From the NCBI RefSeq assembly GCF_004339595.1, contig NZ_SMFU01000008.1, forward strand, positions 806,001-870,000: DNA of 64,000 nucleotides. Direction: 5' to 3'. Shown piece by piece: positions 33,901-37,147 of the stretch. Source of the DNA: Marinobacterium mangrovicola (GTDB taxonomy: Bacteria > Pseudomonadota > Gammaproteobacteria > Pseudomonadales > Balneatricaceae). Under the pieces are notes generated by a model. It saw only the letters and a list, made by a program, of their open reading frames with translations. It searched no databases and was not told where the DNA came from. Each line of letters begins with the position of its first letter. Within the stretch, counting starts at the first letter, position 1. A program made the translations under genes and the position numbers.

Positions 33901-34720
33901 CTTCTTCAGCGAACACAGCGATGCTCTGATGGCCAAGACCCTGGGCGCCGAGACCGAGGCGACCCCGGTATCGGCAGAAGCGCTGAATCTGTTGTTGGTC
34001 GAATCGAAACAGCGTCTGGCTCGGCTGATGAAGCTGGGTGACGCGGAAATGGCTCTGCTCGATAGCGTCCAGATCGATTTCGCCGATCTGGAAGGTCGAG
34101 TGCTTGCCGAAACCTCAGGTTTGACTATCACCCTGGATCACAACGGCGCCGGACATGGCTGGTTTGTCGATGCTACCGCCTCTATGGATGAGGAGTTCCG
34201 CAGCTTTACACCGCAGAGCGGTAATCGTGTGGCGACACCTAGCAGTGAAGCTGCAGGCCAGAGTGACTTGCTCTCTGTCCTGGTTCACGAACTGGGCCAT
34301 GTGTTGTCTCTTGAACACGGTACAGGATTCATGGATGCCAACCTTGCGGCCGGCGAGCGCTTCCTCATGCCTTCTGAGGCTTTGGCGACACCTCAGCAGG
34401 GGGCCTCATTGGCTACCAAGGAAGCGGCACAGGTGCAGATATTCGATGAGGTTTTGGATCGGTTGTATAACCCGGCAGAGGCTCGTTTGATCTCAATGTT
34501 CAATATACAACCGGCGGAACTGGAAAATACGGAAGAAAATACCGAGTTCCTGATCAAGATCGATGATGAAGGCAATAGTTTTACCGCTGAGAATAATAAG
34601 AAGCCGGCGAATCCAGGTGTTATCGCCAGTGACGTAGGATCAGCCGGTAAAATTAAAGCAGGCGTAGTCAATTGGTCAGATAAAAGCAATATTGTTAGCT
34701 TGATAAAATCGAAGATTTGA
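12965..34720 (+). CDS. Giant (7251-residue) LEPR-XLL / RTX-type protein with C-terminal metzincin motif
   Basis: A single uninterrupted frame of 21.8 kb. The layout is as follows. Residues 1-56 are basic, with no hydrophobic signal peptide (KSIPRKVPRLFKRKSHQ). The LEPR-XLL motif is LEPRFLLSADL (57-67). A long acidic region contains recurrent DLNxAL..AG modules (near 559, 946 and 1239). A perfect EF-hand loop DPNSDGKIRLPE lies at 2999-3010. RTX nonapeptide block 1 covers about 3206-3509. Calx-beta-like domains span about 3860-4456. RTX block 2 covers about 5000-6280. Two LamG-like domains lie at about 6609-6976. HELGHVLSLEH occupies 7108-7118, followed by a possible Met-turn (RFLMP). I saw no cysteine on scanning, as usual for RTX proteins. 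It is probably a Ca-dependent surface or secreted protein (adhesin, matrix component or protease). Export is likely through the co-directional HlyD/M50/SecA-like genes downstream. Function is inferred. Confidence 0.9.
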   Translation: MAFPFSSANVSRGGARPVFEPNELSWFARKSIPRKVPRLFKRKSHQGSPALPQVEALEPRFLLSADLVPFDFAIASDLAADVTLRLDDADEYLQIVDQDGELLEERLLQETSEVRITGSDQSDSLTIGLDSPLSIDVLFFGEQGDDRLIGPSNDAHWIIDGENSGEVFGVRFSDVETLEGAAGNEDLFTFESGGFVDLLEGGDGGFDTVEVSGGASQTYTPTGPDSGFISVDGELIEYRGFEPVEITNPTLGTGTITFDLSSLTDDSFKLSFDSNPDDFKLESLSGSIEEHIFTDPGVGGTITIQLGSGNESITLSNLEDLNADVVILGGAGNDTYYIEDGWAPNLTLTEGDSGGDDTLNFSGFAAGPISVTPTGANEVTIVDSAGAESAFVLSGGTEDNIENIVGADLEMADSQFTELLDGVDSLIAFSTQLMSYEQFDTELPILRDDSGNGVKLGQLNGLVELLDELRHEIADYQIDNAGALDTDSLVTHLDNAFSGGGRTLEYLGASILAPLGIEDGDWTTSDEFSFVISTASGLLSLFDNETVTVTTSDDTVQSFVDDLNAALITAGFTGQLVAGERDGRIYFQVTSDEVSDLQVSAADTATADLFGIPEEGIIPGEPNIAIDDVQSYLSNTGDLTLKVLGGAGLVVSIENGAPKIRLDLDLEGTRSSDFGIQLGDEGDGNGIVFSDLSRMQADTSVNFDLSLSLLSAFGGDDFSLDVSSLESGINANSTTTKDAVSGVDASHLQAEVGFLAVYAEGELDLDAGLQVNLAQTSDIDQTDLSDDFDTSGTLIDTDATPLTETDAAFTGSASMTIDLQLRIDDHINAMDNFDYLAAITTSDSNPFLSANPDLLFDGNTEGSAVTGGFQHFLNFTAIDPTGIVSVLGQYASTLDKLRNNDLLHSVEIPFVSAGLDQLLDWGEIFSDALLFDEGADDSKDGGNRLVTDLNNALETAGLGGLVKVQGSGSAIEFITVDPDLTNLKVVEVDSGIYDAFGFTGTEELAVDDGDVWRLVASPAVLGSLAAGVFKVSYKRNGVGSFIETDVEITADMLSDNTGLGDDTAKLLDANNSATYRTAQEFAQLLRIFGIDQTANYSSGANYDESTERLSYEINLASADLFAFELPTDFELDLAPLLDIESDTRLVVTADGGLDMILGFDLSDAGLAGGSINGENLSDFGVEVKTDPAITAEASPSTLVGRLTSDAHFTLTVTETDNNVETYDFTIAAADTEDNVTIEDLVSDLNDQLANDAALDALIEFGWIDNRVAVAEEVAGSLKSIQASAESSDSAVSQIGIPSVKLINNTDPGALDSGDRLFMAGTGDARTIIGQLDADASFDITLNYSGTDFDAAADTGNRVTTTVTILQADTESNTNIIDLQADIRNAFANTYLGGSETFLGSDPADPETPTLSQLLDVNVQGTRLVITLQDGASFNADDVEVAVSEFKLTSGSNADQLGFGAAATEFDSNNADLLITQADGTSYTVSFDSGDLTFDDIIGAINAAGSVVASYGLDDPSTPNDESNTYIVLTDPSFTAFDEGEVDPNPASFRVEGLNASKASIQLGLNAGLFDPGIHPTGQIEGKAIGGVTVADRFYVSSSNLDQFLTASARVQAGHLIEGLEVVTTGASTELTSGDYAFASDVVGLDIEVFDASGFVAGTYEITAVDTNTNTITIDWDTSALSIAGLSGGIGVLQTGVNATARVGFVGVNITGELDVGIEVALGISDDAGSLFDTDGVLTLDQLQNVDFSDLGLRDVFDLPTLSPLAEIQAIDAANEYGYLDLEVGIEAGSVDFSAIAALFDADNPTISMRIVASGDPLLGLRLVEADYTQLSATTFEVDGDFSALLTDAELDSDSNGDPDGDEQYLVITLPPVDPDDETSKPTRAKVVSAVYDSIDETTLVTIEALSADDNYDDFTLPDETVAAELELLESASLSPLVDVDTTGFDSLLDFENFGFGNILDLLQAVSAFLSQFESFDFLDVNLPVIDKSFNDLLGLAEQYTQMIDDAIDNPATTLQLLETQLNTAIGISSSQFDAIVDVLNANDEADPGDTDPFSAPTDAVDIALVDGNLLQLSLNLGAVFTESLPVGFSDSDLNLPEVFGDTLNLAGFADLAAEGAVLMTLDFGIDTETGEFYILDGTQAVGGITVGGEHISFTAGLGPFMVAIGDKRLDNPAETDISQIHLQAAAGVKVDFAAGGMTTSEFDGGAIEGALLDVSGGVTLGGIGLGGAFEGTVGDGTEVISGSVDGRLPVFFPNEGNHIGDILIGETFGSGYGDLANIDSPFFKVDGTSPSAGDLVVDLSEPLGFFTDFSLDDLSLFSTLILAVDGVDYLLEFLHDTLSGEIGGFTFPILGDDFAKAADFFQTIRDELIGPLRDAIEAVEDAALDFADPDKNIISKMLFDLLGPDGLGILLPEGADPNSSSDQVWTDALSLASPGEAIGLMTNYDDYLFGTGFDGLNDYSESESDEIGETEILWNMTLGQVFSLVDAGFGFDIGIPGLGLETEGDFGLDVWWAMDLTFGLSFAEGFFIQVRNDEGVDPELEVHLEAEFSEGTEITGQLAFLQLVGTVTDLNIDNDLDITNGIDISTFSTGITAAFTIDLFNESLDEDAGDARIGFTQLGSLGFDFHVDAEATVALALELGLNDDLGLTGFPTVTSDFLLYWAINADLEDLSGDMISDGLKVVGFYDIQLDLGEYVSEVLGPIVDEVAKFTGPIQPIIDVFTTPLPPLAQLGLELTLLDLAATFGDFDPSLIETIAEVITLINEIAAISDDTSLLLPIADQFVVYNNGFDVLFSLTPLLTSAASKAEEVFEDAQDVAGAIGGLVGDVASAIGNLDGSGSADIGKTKKTMTKVTSHEKGAFGFPIFEDPMQILGLLMGNDAVLVTYDIGRFYAAFQWSQYFPVYGPLGIAIGLEISAEIDFAVGFDTAGIREFAETDFENPALILGGFYISDTENPDGSGLDVPELTFLGGITAAAELNLGIARAGVGGGLFIQIEFDLFDPNSDGKIRLPELAGNFLNEAKYGSPVLAPLAIFDVTGEIFAQLFAYLKIDFKLFSIDLEFDITPPITILTFEIDFARPPILATELDNGDLILNTGDYAEDRLLGITSDIGEVLTITKHNASGGKVQIDVTSPGAVLGEDSDLLLSYEMDEGSTLKINGGAGNDEFQLIGFDDDEIYLEVDLGEGDDILNVQGAPTSGVSGSRFNIIRGGAGNDIITATGGRDLIIGGSGVDIIDAGYGDDLVIGDEYEESGPTLTVKVKGTDSGDTLSGGAGNDILIGGGGVDDVSGNGGTDLVVGDGALLTFSSPSAIKVFSNLKALNQGGVRETEELATSFGDTLSGGANNDILFGGNGGDTIDGDGGADIIFGGFGPDSINGGSGADIIFGDTGFFAEADDKDNAVNGDGGEADEIYGGTGEDLIFGGGGGDLIYGDEGDPTSGAADTIYGNSGADVIHGDGGADWIYGNGEGDQIYGDDGDDNLDGGAGGDLIKGGDGDDVITATKGNDFLDGQEGSDNYLTKNQGGATGSLISVIDSGVNDDDNDVLLITGTPFDDTYLLRSNTDGSNAFVALLNDFNAVERINYSKSLERIKLDTSLGDDYVAADDTAAEFTIDGNLGDDRFQIGQMFRTQRTESDANVAIDDVFLTIETTRGWLSNGISQAMTIEGSAGNDEFTVFHNLAVLTLNGGDGDDIFTVRAFALAGSQEPQRERTDITGGAGADLVEYAVNAPVNIDGGDGFDTLVVIGTEFGDDFVVTEDGVYGAGLNVNFVNIESLRVDGAEGNDRFFVQSTSEKVMTELFGGLGEDTFFMSGDTPPVVSNDLLGHSGLVLHNIETTEDSDESFSTQSLFGISSNVADNEEPFAVIRQTDGSTIVTESSIFEGGGDSYEIVLTRKPDEDVVIKALAPLPSSQNRELGAFAFRVESPTGVESADGTSVSLTFTTDNWYLPQVVNVYADTKVLEDKTGKSPIGGVFVRPETDGFDPIADDNTNGIADDLEFSFDDNAYEGIHYGVINHIVVAGTDAIQGDLASDTVEDGLTVTLTDPLNGWAVEQVIGRSIQIIEGIGIGDSRYIVDAVDNAGTWTLTLDRAWSDTDLPDTDSTFEIRIDDALVGMVDSVNETPDALDIDGYPDDSTIFYAEADFPANYLPGGLGAEGLTGRILQVIGGAGAGQQRMILGHTGDNGLILNGDWSTDLDSTSVFRIEIYDGLILPSVQVQINDNDFNGIQVDETVGFDDDDDVLNASDVVDDYDTITAVIEGGDGDQIGEWDVLNIKLSKVPTGDVTVNFIFDEDQLEILDATAIGSGPITSMIFSNTDTASIVVRAVDDGLREGFHNELIQFEVSGGDSDATSEQTDNFFYTEDNATYFVGLNHRPDPAAIGTTDGIISVTVDGVDIYALESESESAGDIRYVISGNKIIFTDDDLENPGLVSVSGPIIVEYKTTNDGFASTFNPPILVRMSDNDAPTVLVRETNGSTDLIEVDVDGIEDIAAELRGDTYQLVLTASPEDGKTVTLTLTPEITKTTRTGGIRHDAIQVILSNPDLDARMVDNGDGTFTVTFDDSNWDIPLTVGIEAIDDEVVDGGDTKEFAPGPNTLSGILGPVFVDGAGGSGSMDINNPLMLPDETNVKPANGDLLDISEDGRFLTVNYDDLVGSLAENGLTEIGELIDNTIEVTAVQDLENLLHSTIGQFRQIIGLTGDLAGTGDKEVVIEINEAYGFDSEAGESWTDIKSYAITAQSLNFFVDETIQIDVMFVDDSDSPADSTGTLTTTRLYGLNMGPDITIGDQLRPGGISYNDLEVIDINLGVGNNTLNVLGTYKRDDGYQSWTIIRSGDETIPWDSDPNRDGDEMGDVVNLFVNEQDMLLFGLNDEASNPEDALEVTDYTGPEPNAYAEIYSEGADFGGDDSLAGMQLQIIEVDGDNVTVKQSLNIVGNSADTLELEGEFIPDEIAGDPADFPDGYQFRIINPADGNIAVDLGKGDDILNGAPNWGPGGSALESTLRIIAFGGEGDDQITGGSGNDILFGDKGRVDFFNEEGAIVTRLGYAVDPILGFVTSYVDDTNGDDPDTLTDSGAAFPTPDELQDGLGSDDIGLRGLYVDVNNGFGFLQTPKLILGNDATSLTTEPFDDSLDPPGPEAGDESEYRISTYPEDQTDGVVRDPSLILTVDNGVGGNDLINAGAGNDQVFGGAGNDTIDAGDGDNMVAGDGARIDLTLPTGDLAVFDSEDPTPVISLLTSFRSIGFAYGGNDTITSGNGRDRIIGGAGSDTVHSGDNEDIIFGDNGKISYDDGVITTIETLDYVGGPTDGAGVYNDTLNGEGGNDIIFGGLQGSPDIINGGAGDDILLGDNGKLTYDADAGGDLSTLDTIESYQDGMGGADTISGEAGSDTILGGTGGDTIYGDDVSASNGSDDGGDLIIGDNAVIDLILNSVSRITSSIDDGTTGGNDIVEANAGADIVMGGYGGDMLDAGDGDNIVIGDDATLIYMGLAYFPAMPTVRPGDDNDASDIDEIISTSTTSGGGVDTITTLGGNDIIIGGREGDTIDAGDGDNLVIGDSGRIRAAAADAPQISGQPMTLGTVETTQFDDGGADIINTGTGRDIVFGGAGGDNIDVDAGDNLVIGDDGKIVYTGTDFGGSGVGDDSNPADIDEIVSTSTTAGGGADSITSLGGDDIVIGGREGDTVDAGDGNNVVIGDSGQILAAADNAPQISGQPITFGVIETTETDDGGADSITTGSGEDWVLGGYGGDTLYLGAGADIALGDNGELIFDRDVTVSVDGESVSIIENGGDDASTLDRIRTTAPTLGGNDTINGEAGGDILIGGTGSDWVMGDDLTGSHGDTDGADLIVGDQVDIGLVGNVLKGVITTERDTSDAGDGDVLIGNHDEDILIGSHGDDMIDGDIVSGDADLSDDLIFGDQVSLYNRDSDTTSLRYRVLSGDHIYGRSDIDGTDIESGSVLVTGGAYDQRNAIDTQTDNGETLIPSGSTSGWASWQIVELDHNTTVAALESNRYGDDYIAGNAGHDMIFGQLGNDVIQGDGSIESAIASVDPDSVGAERVDDGLIEVTPGQSVAATSLDVTASFEAVTDGDDYIEGNGGDDVIFGGLGQDDIVGDNSSMFSLDSIDERTPSGSDLIFGGSGERIDRNDLVGDSEADIVFNERHARDADAIAGDNANIYRLVGINGAEGSDPFLSFNYDADSNYEDRGDRRIIARAVDLLDYTPGGEDYDANASADIGFADEIHGESGDDFIYGMVGGDILFGDSEDDDLIGGYGADWISGGTGGDGILGDDGRIFTSRNTTSGESLYGVAGFANNELDLTISTPGNMQQAVINVSGELKKTVDLTPFKLTDSDYDADDPADADDILYGGWGDDFMHGGAGDDAMSGAEALEMFFDSPIPMDDVLRFGELRAGEFYDYDEYNALARIGGFLLNFNEAEGEAVDDDVSSDGNDRLFGDLGNDWIVGGTGQDRMYGGFGNDLLNADDDLSTNGGHNDVPDTDPSYEDIAYGGAGRDVLIGNTGGDRLIDWVGEFNSYLVPFAPFGAATVSRTLQPQLMDYLYDLSEGDGADPTRAADTGSDPDRNGEPYGELGVVVQKDFYWQDQTGAPADPQAGNIPGGARDVLRSADFNDGQNLTMFADSGEWTVDGSVLQVTATDIGGDAVAVLDLDDQLPSYFEIVATITMEKPKGGWKANSYVIFDYQSETDFKFAGIDASRDKMQLGHRTAEGWIIDAETSAKIRPGEFYNVLVAVNGTNVTVAVNGQDYFAHTYDPRVDADGWVYGLNDGMVGFGAENSKGTLDNIAVQVLPPEYTLNLTEDFEDADVQFLAVPVSGEWTLAGGEYQGVAQSGSRAISLLDVGMGHDGGLQENSVLDISATLNTEATSGIVFDYYSSDDFKYAGFSAEGDEIVIGHYKGGQWYVDSRSDYVVSAGVDYDLGLSIKGTTVDLSLRESSAENWQAKLGHVFNAVAVDGGFGLLVIEGSASFDSVSVATNDAFFSEHSDALMAKTLGAETEATPVSAEALNLLLVESKQRLARLMKLGDAEMALLDSVQIDFADLEGRVLAETSGLTITLDHNGAGHGWFVDATASMDEEFRSFTPQSGNRVATPSSEAAGQSDLLSVLVHELGHVLSLEHGTGFMDANLAAGERFLMPSEALATPQQGASLATKEAAQVQIFDEVLDRLYNPAEARLISMFNIQPAELENTEENTEFLIKIDDEGNSFTAENNKKPANPGVIASDVGSAGKIKAGVVNWSDKSNIVSLIKSKI
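13133..13156 (+). other. LEPR-XLL N-terminal motif of the giant protein
   Basis: These bases encode LEPRFLLS (residues 57-64). The motif is known near the N-termini of very large proteins in Proteobacteria, and similar LExRxLLA segments occur in large planctomycete proteins. Here it takes the place where a signal peptide would be expected, so a role in export or processing is plausible but unproven. Confidence 0.8.
22579..23490 (+). repeat. RTX (hemolysin-type Ca-binding) nonapeptide block 1 within the giant gene
   Basis: Repeated GGxGxDxxx units: RGGAGNDIITATGG, IIGGSGVDIIDAGYGDD, LSGGAGNDILIGGGGVDD, LSGGANNDILFGGNGGDTIDGDGGADIIFGG, IYGDDGDDNLDGGAGGDLIKGGDGDD. Such repeats form parallel beta-rolls that bind one Ca2+ per turn in the extracellular medium. 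Confidence 0.9.
27961..31800 (+). repeat. RTX nonapeptide block 2 within the giant gene
   Basis: A much longer run of RTX-like units (GGEGDDQITGGSGNDILFGD through GGYGADWISGGTGGDGILGDD), about 1280 residues. Interspersed spacers commonly end in VIGDxxxI. A short further cluster lies at about 32020-32480. The block holds long tandem units described separately. Confidence 0.9.
29240..30240 (+). repeat. 417-bp (139-residue) tandem repeat inside RTX block 2
   Basis: DIDEIISTSTTSGGGVDTIT (codon for the second Asp at 29462) recurs as DIDEIVSTSTTAGGGADSIT (29879), exactly 417 bp later. Both are followed by IIGGREGDT.DAGDG.N.VIGDSG, APQISGQP and VETT..DDGGAD. A preceding half unit (about 29240-29450) gives roughly 2.5 copies. 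Confidence 0.85.
34286..34318 (+). other. Metzincin-type zinc-binding motif at the C-terminus of the giant protein
   Basis: These bases encode HELGHVLSLEH (residues 7108-7118), which fits HExxHxxGxxH except that the conserved glycine is serine. A VLV leader before it and RFLMPS after it resemble the matrixin active-site helix and Met-turn. The three His and the Glu are all present, so zinc binding is plausible; activity is unproven. Confidence 0.7.
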
Positions 34721-34834
34721 TTTTTAAGATATTGAATACTAAGGAGTAAATTGTTTTTCTATTTAACTGGATGAGATCTATATGCTGGTCTAGTCTGTAA
34801 AAGACTCTTTGATATCAACCAGAAGGGAAACGTT

Positions 34835-35203
34835 ATGGATAAGAAACAGAGCAACGGTGAAAATGGTGCAAATGTTGAAGATGGTCGTCCAGCAGCACCG
34901 ATCGTGGACTGGGACGACTCTGATATGCGAAGTACCTATGCCAATGTCGTGAATGCATCAAGTACCAGGGAAGAGGTAAACCTGTTTTTTGGTACAAACG
35001 AAACTTGGAAAATAAGCGAAAAGCAGGAATTTCACGTTAAACTCAGTGACCGCCTTGTTCTGAATCCCCATGCAGCCAAACGTCTCTGGTTGTTGATGGG
35101 AGCTGTATTAAAGCAGTATGAATCCCGCTACGGGTCTCTCGATATAGGCACTTCAGCGGCACCCACTCCGACCACTCCCCCGACAGATAAAAGTGTTCAG
35201 TAG
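34835..35203 (+). CDS. DUF3467 family protein
   Basis: A 122-residue cytoplasmic protein with no signal peptide. The core DWDDSDMRSTYANVVNASSTREEVNLFFGTNETW and LSDRLVLNPHAAKRLWLLMGAVLKQYESRYGSL (about residues 24-105) is the recognisable DUF3467 fold. The tail is a Pro/Thr linker. An AAGGGA lies 8 bases before ATG 34835. It is 114 bp after the giant gene and 68 bp before the GAF/adaptor gene, with a hairpin in the second gap. The family has no assigned biochemical role. Position suggests a chaperone or accessory factor for the giant protein or its exporter, which is inference. Confidence 0.85.
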   Translation: MDKKQSNGENGANVEDGRPAAPIVDWDDSDMRSTYANVVNASSTREEVNLFFGTNETWKISEKQEFHVKLSDRLVLNPHAAKRLWLLMGAVLKQYESRYGSLDIGTSAAPTPTTPPTDKSVQ

Positions 35204-35221
35204 TCTCTTTTGATCTTTTCT

Positions 35222-35245
35222 CCCTCCGGGCGTACTCCCGGAGGG
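35222..35245 (+). terminator. Strong GC hairpin between DUF3467 and the export genes (attenuator or stabiliser)
   Basis: A perfect 9-bp stem CCCTCCGGG / CCCGGAGGG with a 6-base loop, followed only by CGTTATTGT. The poor T-run suggests partial termination or mRNA end protection. That would let the giant gene and DUF3467 be expressed at different levels from the export genes. Confidence 0.5.
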
Positions 35246-35271
35246 CGTTATTGTAGGGGGAGGGACCCAGT

Positions 35272-37137
35272 GTGAGTGGCACACATACCGCTGGTCAGGC
35301 TACTGCAGGTGAAAGCCGAAGTACCTACACGCTGCTTGAACAGGCCCTGTGGAAACAGTTCCGCAGTGCTTCCTCCAATGAAGAGTGGGCCAGTCACTGG
35401 CTCGCGCTGCAATGTCATCTTATCGGTGATGCACTGAATGCCGTGCTGGTATTGGGCGAGCCTGAGGTGGGTCCCTTTGCGCCGGCGGCGGTCTGGCCGC
35501 CCGAATCCTCAGTCGCTGCGGAAACCGTCAAGGCTGCCGAAAGCGCCATGGCCGAGCGCAGAGGGGTGGCGCTGCACAATGGTGGCACAACCGCGACCTC
35601 TATCTCTCTGGCTTACCCGATTCTATTACGCGAGCAACTGTTTGGCGTTGTGGCGATCACGGTAGGTGATGCGGCGGTCGATTCGCGCCGCGCGCTGCGT
35701 CAGCTGCAGTGGGGGAGTGGTTGGGTCGAGGTGCTGATCCGTCGAACCCAATATGACGATGATCTCGAACAACGTCAGCAAACCGAAGCCGCCTTTGATC
35801 TGATCGCTTCAGCCCTGGAGCCAGCAGGGGCTCAGGACGCCTGTAACAGCGTCGTGACAGAGCTGGCGCAGAAGCTGGATTGTGACCCGGTCAGTGTTGG
35901 ATTTATCAGCCGCTCGGGTTGCCGGGTTTATGCGATCTCGCACTCCGCTGAGTTTGGCAAGCGCATGAACCTGGTACGCAGCATCGCAGATGCGATGGAC
36001 GAAGCGGTTGATCAAGAGGTGATTGTGCATTACCCGGTTCAGGAAGGTTGGGAGTACCGCGTCACCCGCGCCCATCAGTGGCTTGCTGAACAGCAAAATT
36101 GTTCCGCGGTACTGACTATTCCCCTTCGTGCAGCAGGCTCCCCCTGTGGAGCGCTGGTGTTGCAAAAAAGCGAAGGAACCTTCAGTGAAGCGGACATTAC
36201 GCTGTGTGACGGGGTGGCATCAGTACTAGGGCCTATCCTGCTTGAAAAGCGCAATAATGACCGCTCGGTCCTGTTCAAGATTTATGAGTCCCTGCGGCTG
36301 CAACTGGTACGTTTGTTCGGACCACATTATCTCGGCCGCAAGCTGGCTTCAGTGATCCTCCTGGGGCTGGTTGTTCTGTTTTCCTTCCTTGAAGGCGAGT
36401 ATCGGGTGACCGCGCCTGCTCGCGTCGAAGGTCAGGTACAACGGGTGATTGTAGCTCCGCTTGAAGGCTACCTTTTCACTCAGCATGCACGGGCCGGCGA
36501 AGAGGTAACAAGTGGTCAGCTGCTGGCAACGCTCGATGATCGTGACCTGGTACTGGAGCGGTTACGCTGGAGCACCACCCTGCATCAGCGTCAGAGTGAG
36601 TTCGATCGCGCGCTGGGTAACAGGGAACGGGCAGAAGCCAATATTATTCAGGCACAGATCGACCAGGCCGCGGCCCAAATAGCGCTTTTGGATGAACAGC
36701 TGGCGCGTACCCGCATCGTTGCACCCTTCGATGGCGTGCTTGTCAGCGGAGATCTGACCCAGTCGATTGGTGCCGCAATGGAGCGGGGCCAGGAACTGTT
36801 TACTCTGGCTCCGCTGAATGAATATCGCGTCATCCTTGAGGTCGATGAAACCGATATCGAGTCTGTGTCGGTGGGGCAGACCGGTTTATTGCGGCTGTCG
36901 TCGGCACCGGAAAATGAACTTGAGTACCAGGTTGAGCGCTTGACGCCCTTGGCGGAGCAGGCCGATGGGCGCAACTTCTTTGCCGTTGAGGCTTCGCTCT
37001 CAGCGGCGGATAGCCATGTACGTCCGGGGATGAAGGGGGTTGGGAAAACGCTGGTGGGTGACCGGCTGCTGATACGTATCTGGACCGAAAAAATGGTCGA
37101 CTGGATACGCTTGAATCTCTGGAAATGGATCCCCTGA
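35272..37137 (+). CDS. GAF domain-HlyD/membrane-fusion fusion protein
   Basis: A 621-residue, two-part inner-membrane protein. Residues 1-350 are cytoplasmic and contain a GAF-like domain (about 170-330: EAAFDLIASALEPAG...GFISRSGCRVYAISHS...AVLTIPLRAAGSPCGALVLQ...FSEADITLCDGVASVLGPIL). One transmembrane helix (about 357-376, LASVILLGLVVLFSFL) leads to a periplasmic adaptor region: VEGQVQRVIVAPLEGYLFTQHARAGEEVTSGQLLATLDDRDL, a coiled coil at about 425-480, and RIVAPFDGVLVSG. GTG 35272 was chosen because GGGGGAGGG precedes it at 8 bases. It is 10 bp upstream of the M50/HlyD gene. GAF-linked adaptors are unusual; the GAF part may sense a small molecule or dock the SecA-like ATPase. That role is inferred. 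Confidence 0.85.
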   Translation: MSGTHTAGQATAGESRSTYTLLEQALWKQFRSASSNEEWASHWLALQCHLIGDALNAVLVLGEPEVGPFAPAAVWPPESSVAAETVKAAESAMAERRGVALHNGGTTATSISLAYPILLREQLFGVVAITVGDAAVDSRRALRQLQWGSGWVEVLIRRTQYDDDLEQRQQTEAAFDLIASALEPAGAQDACNSVVTELAQKLDCDPVSVGFISRSGCRVYAISHSAEFGKRMNLVRSIADAMDEAVDQEVIVHYPVQEGWEYRVTRAHQWLAEQQNCSAVLTIPLRAAGSPCGALVLQKSEGTFSEADITLCDGVASVLGPILLEKRNNDRSVLFKIYESLRLQLVRLFGPHYLGRKLASVILLGLVVLFSFLEGEYRVTAPARVEGQVQRVIVAPLEGYLFTQHARAGEEVTSGQLLATLDDRDLVLERLRWSTTLHQRQSEFDRALGNRERAEANIIQAQIDQAAAQIALLDEQLARTRIVAPFDGVLVSGDLTQSIGAAMERGQELFTLAPLNEYRVILEVDETDIESVSVGQTGLLRLSSAPENELEYQVERLTPLAEQADGRNFFAVEASLSAADSHVRPGMKGVGKTLVGDRLLIRIWTEKMVDWIRLNLWKWIP

Positions 37138-37147
37138 GGAAGCGCTT

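Noticed and set aside
12965-34720. Possible CRISPR-like regular repeats in the giant gene
   Set aside because: The periodic short repeats are codon-phase 9-residue RTX units within one frame, with no spacer/repeat architecture.
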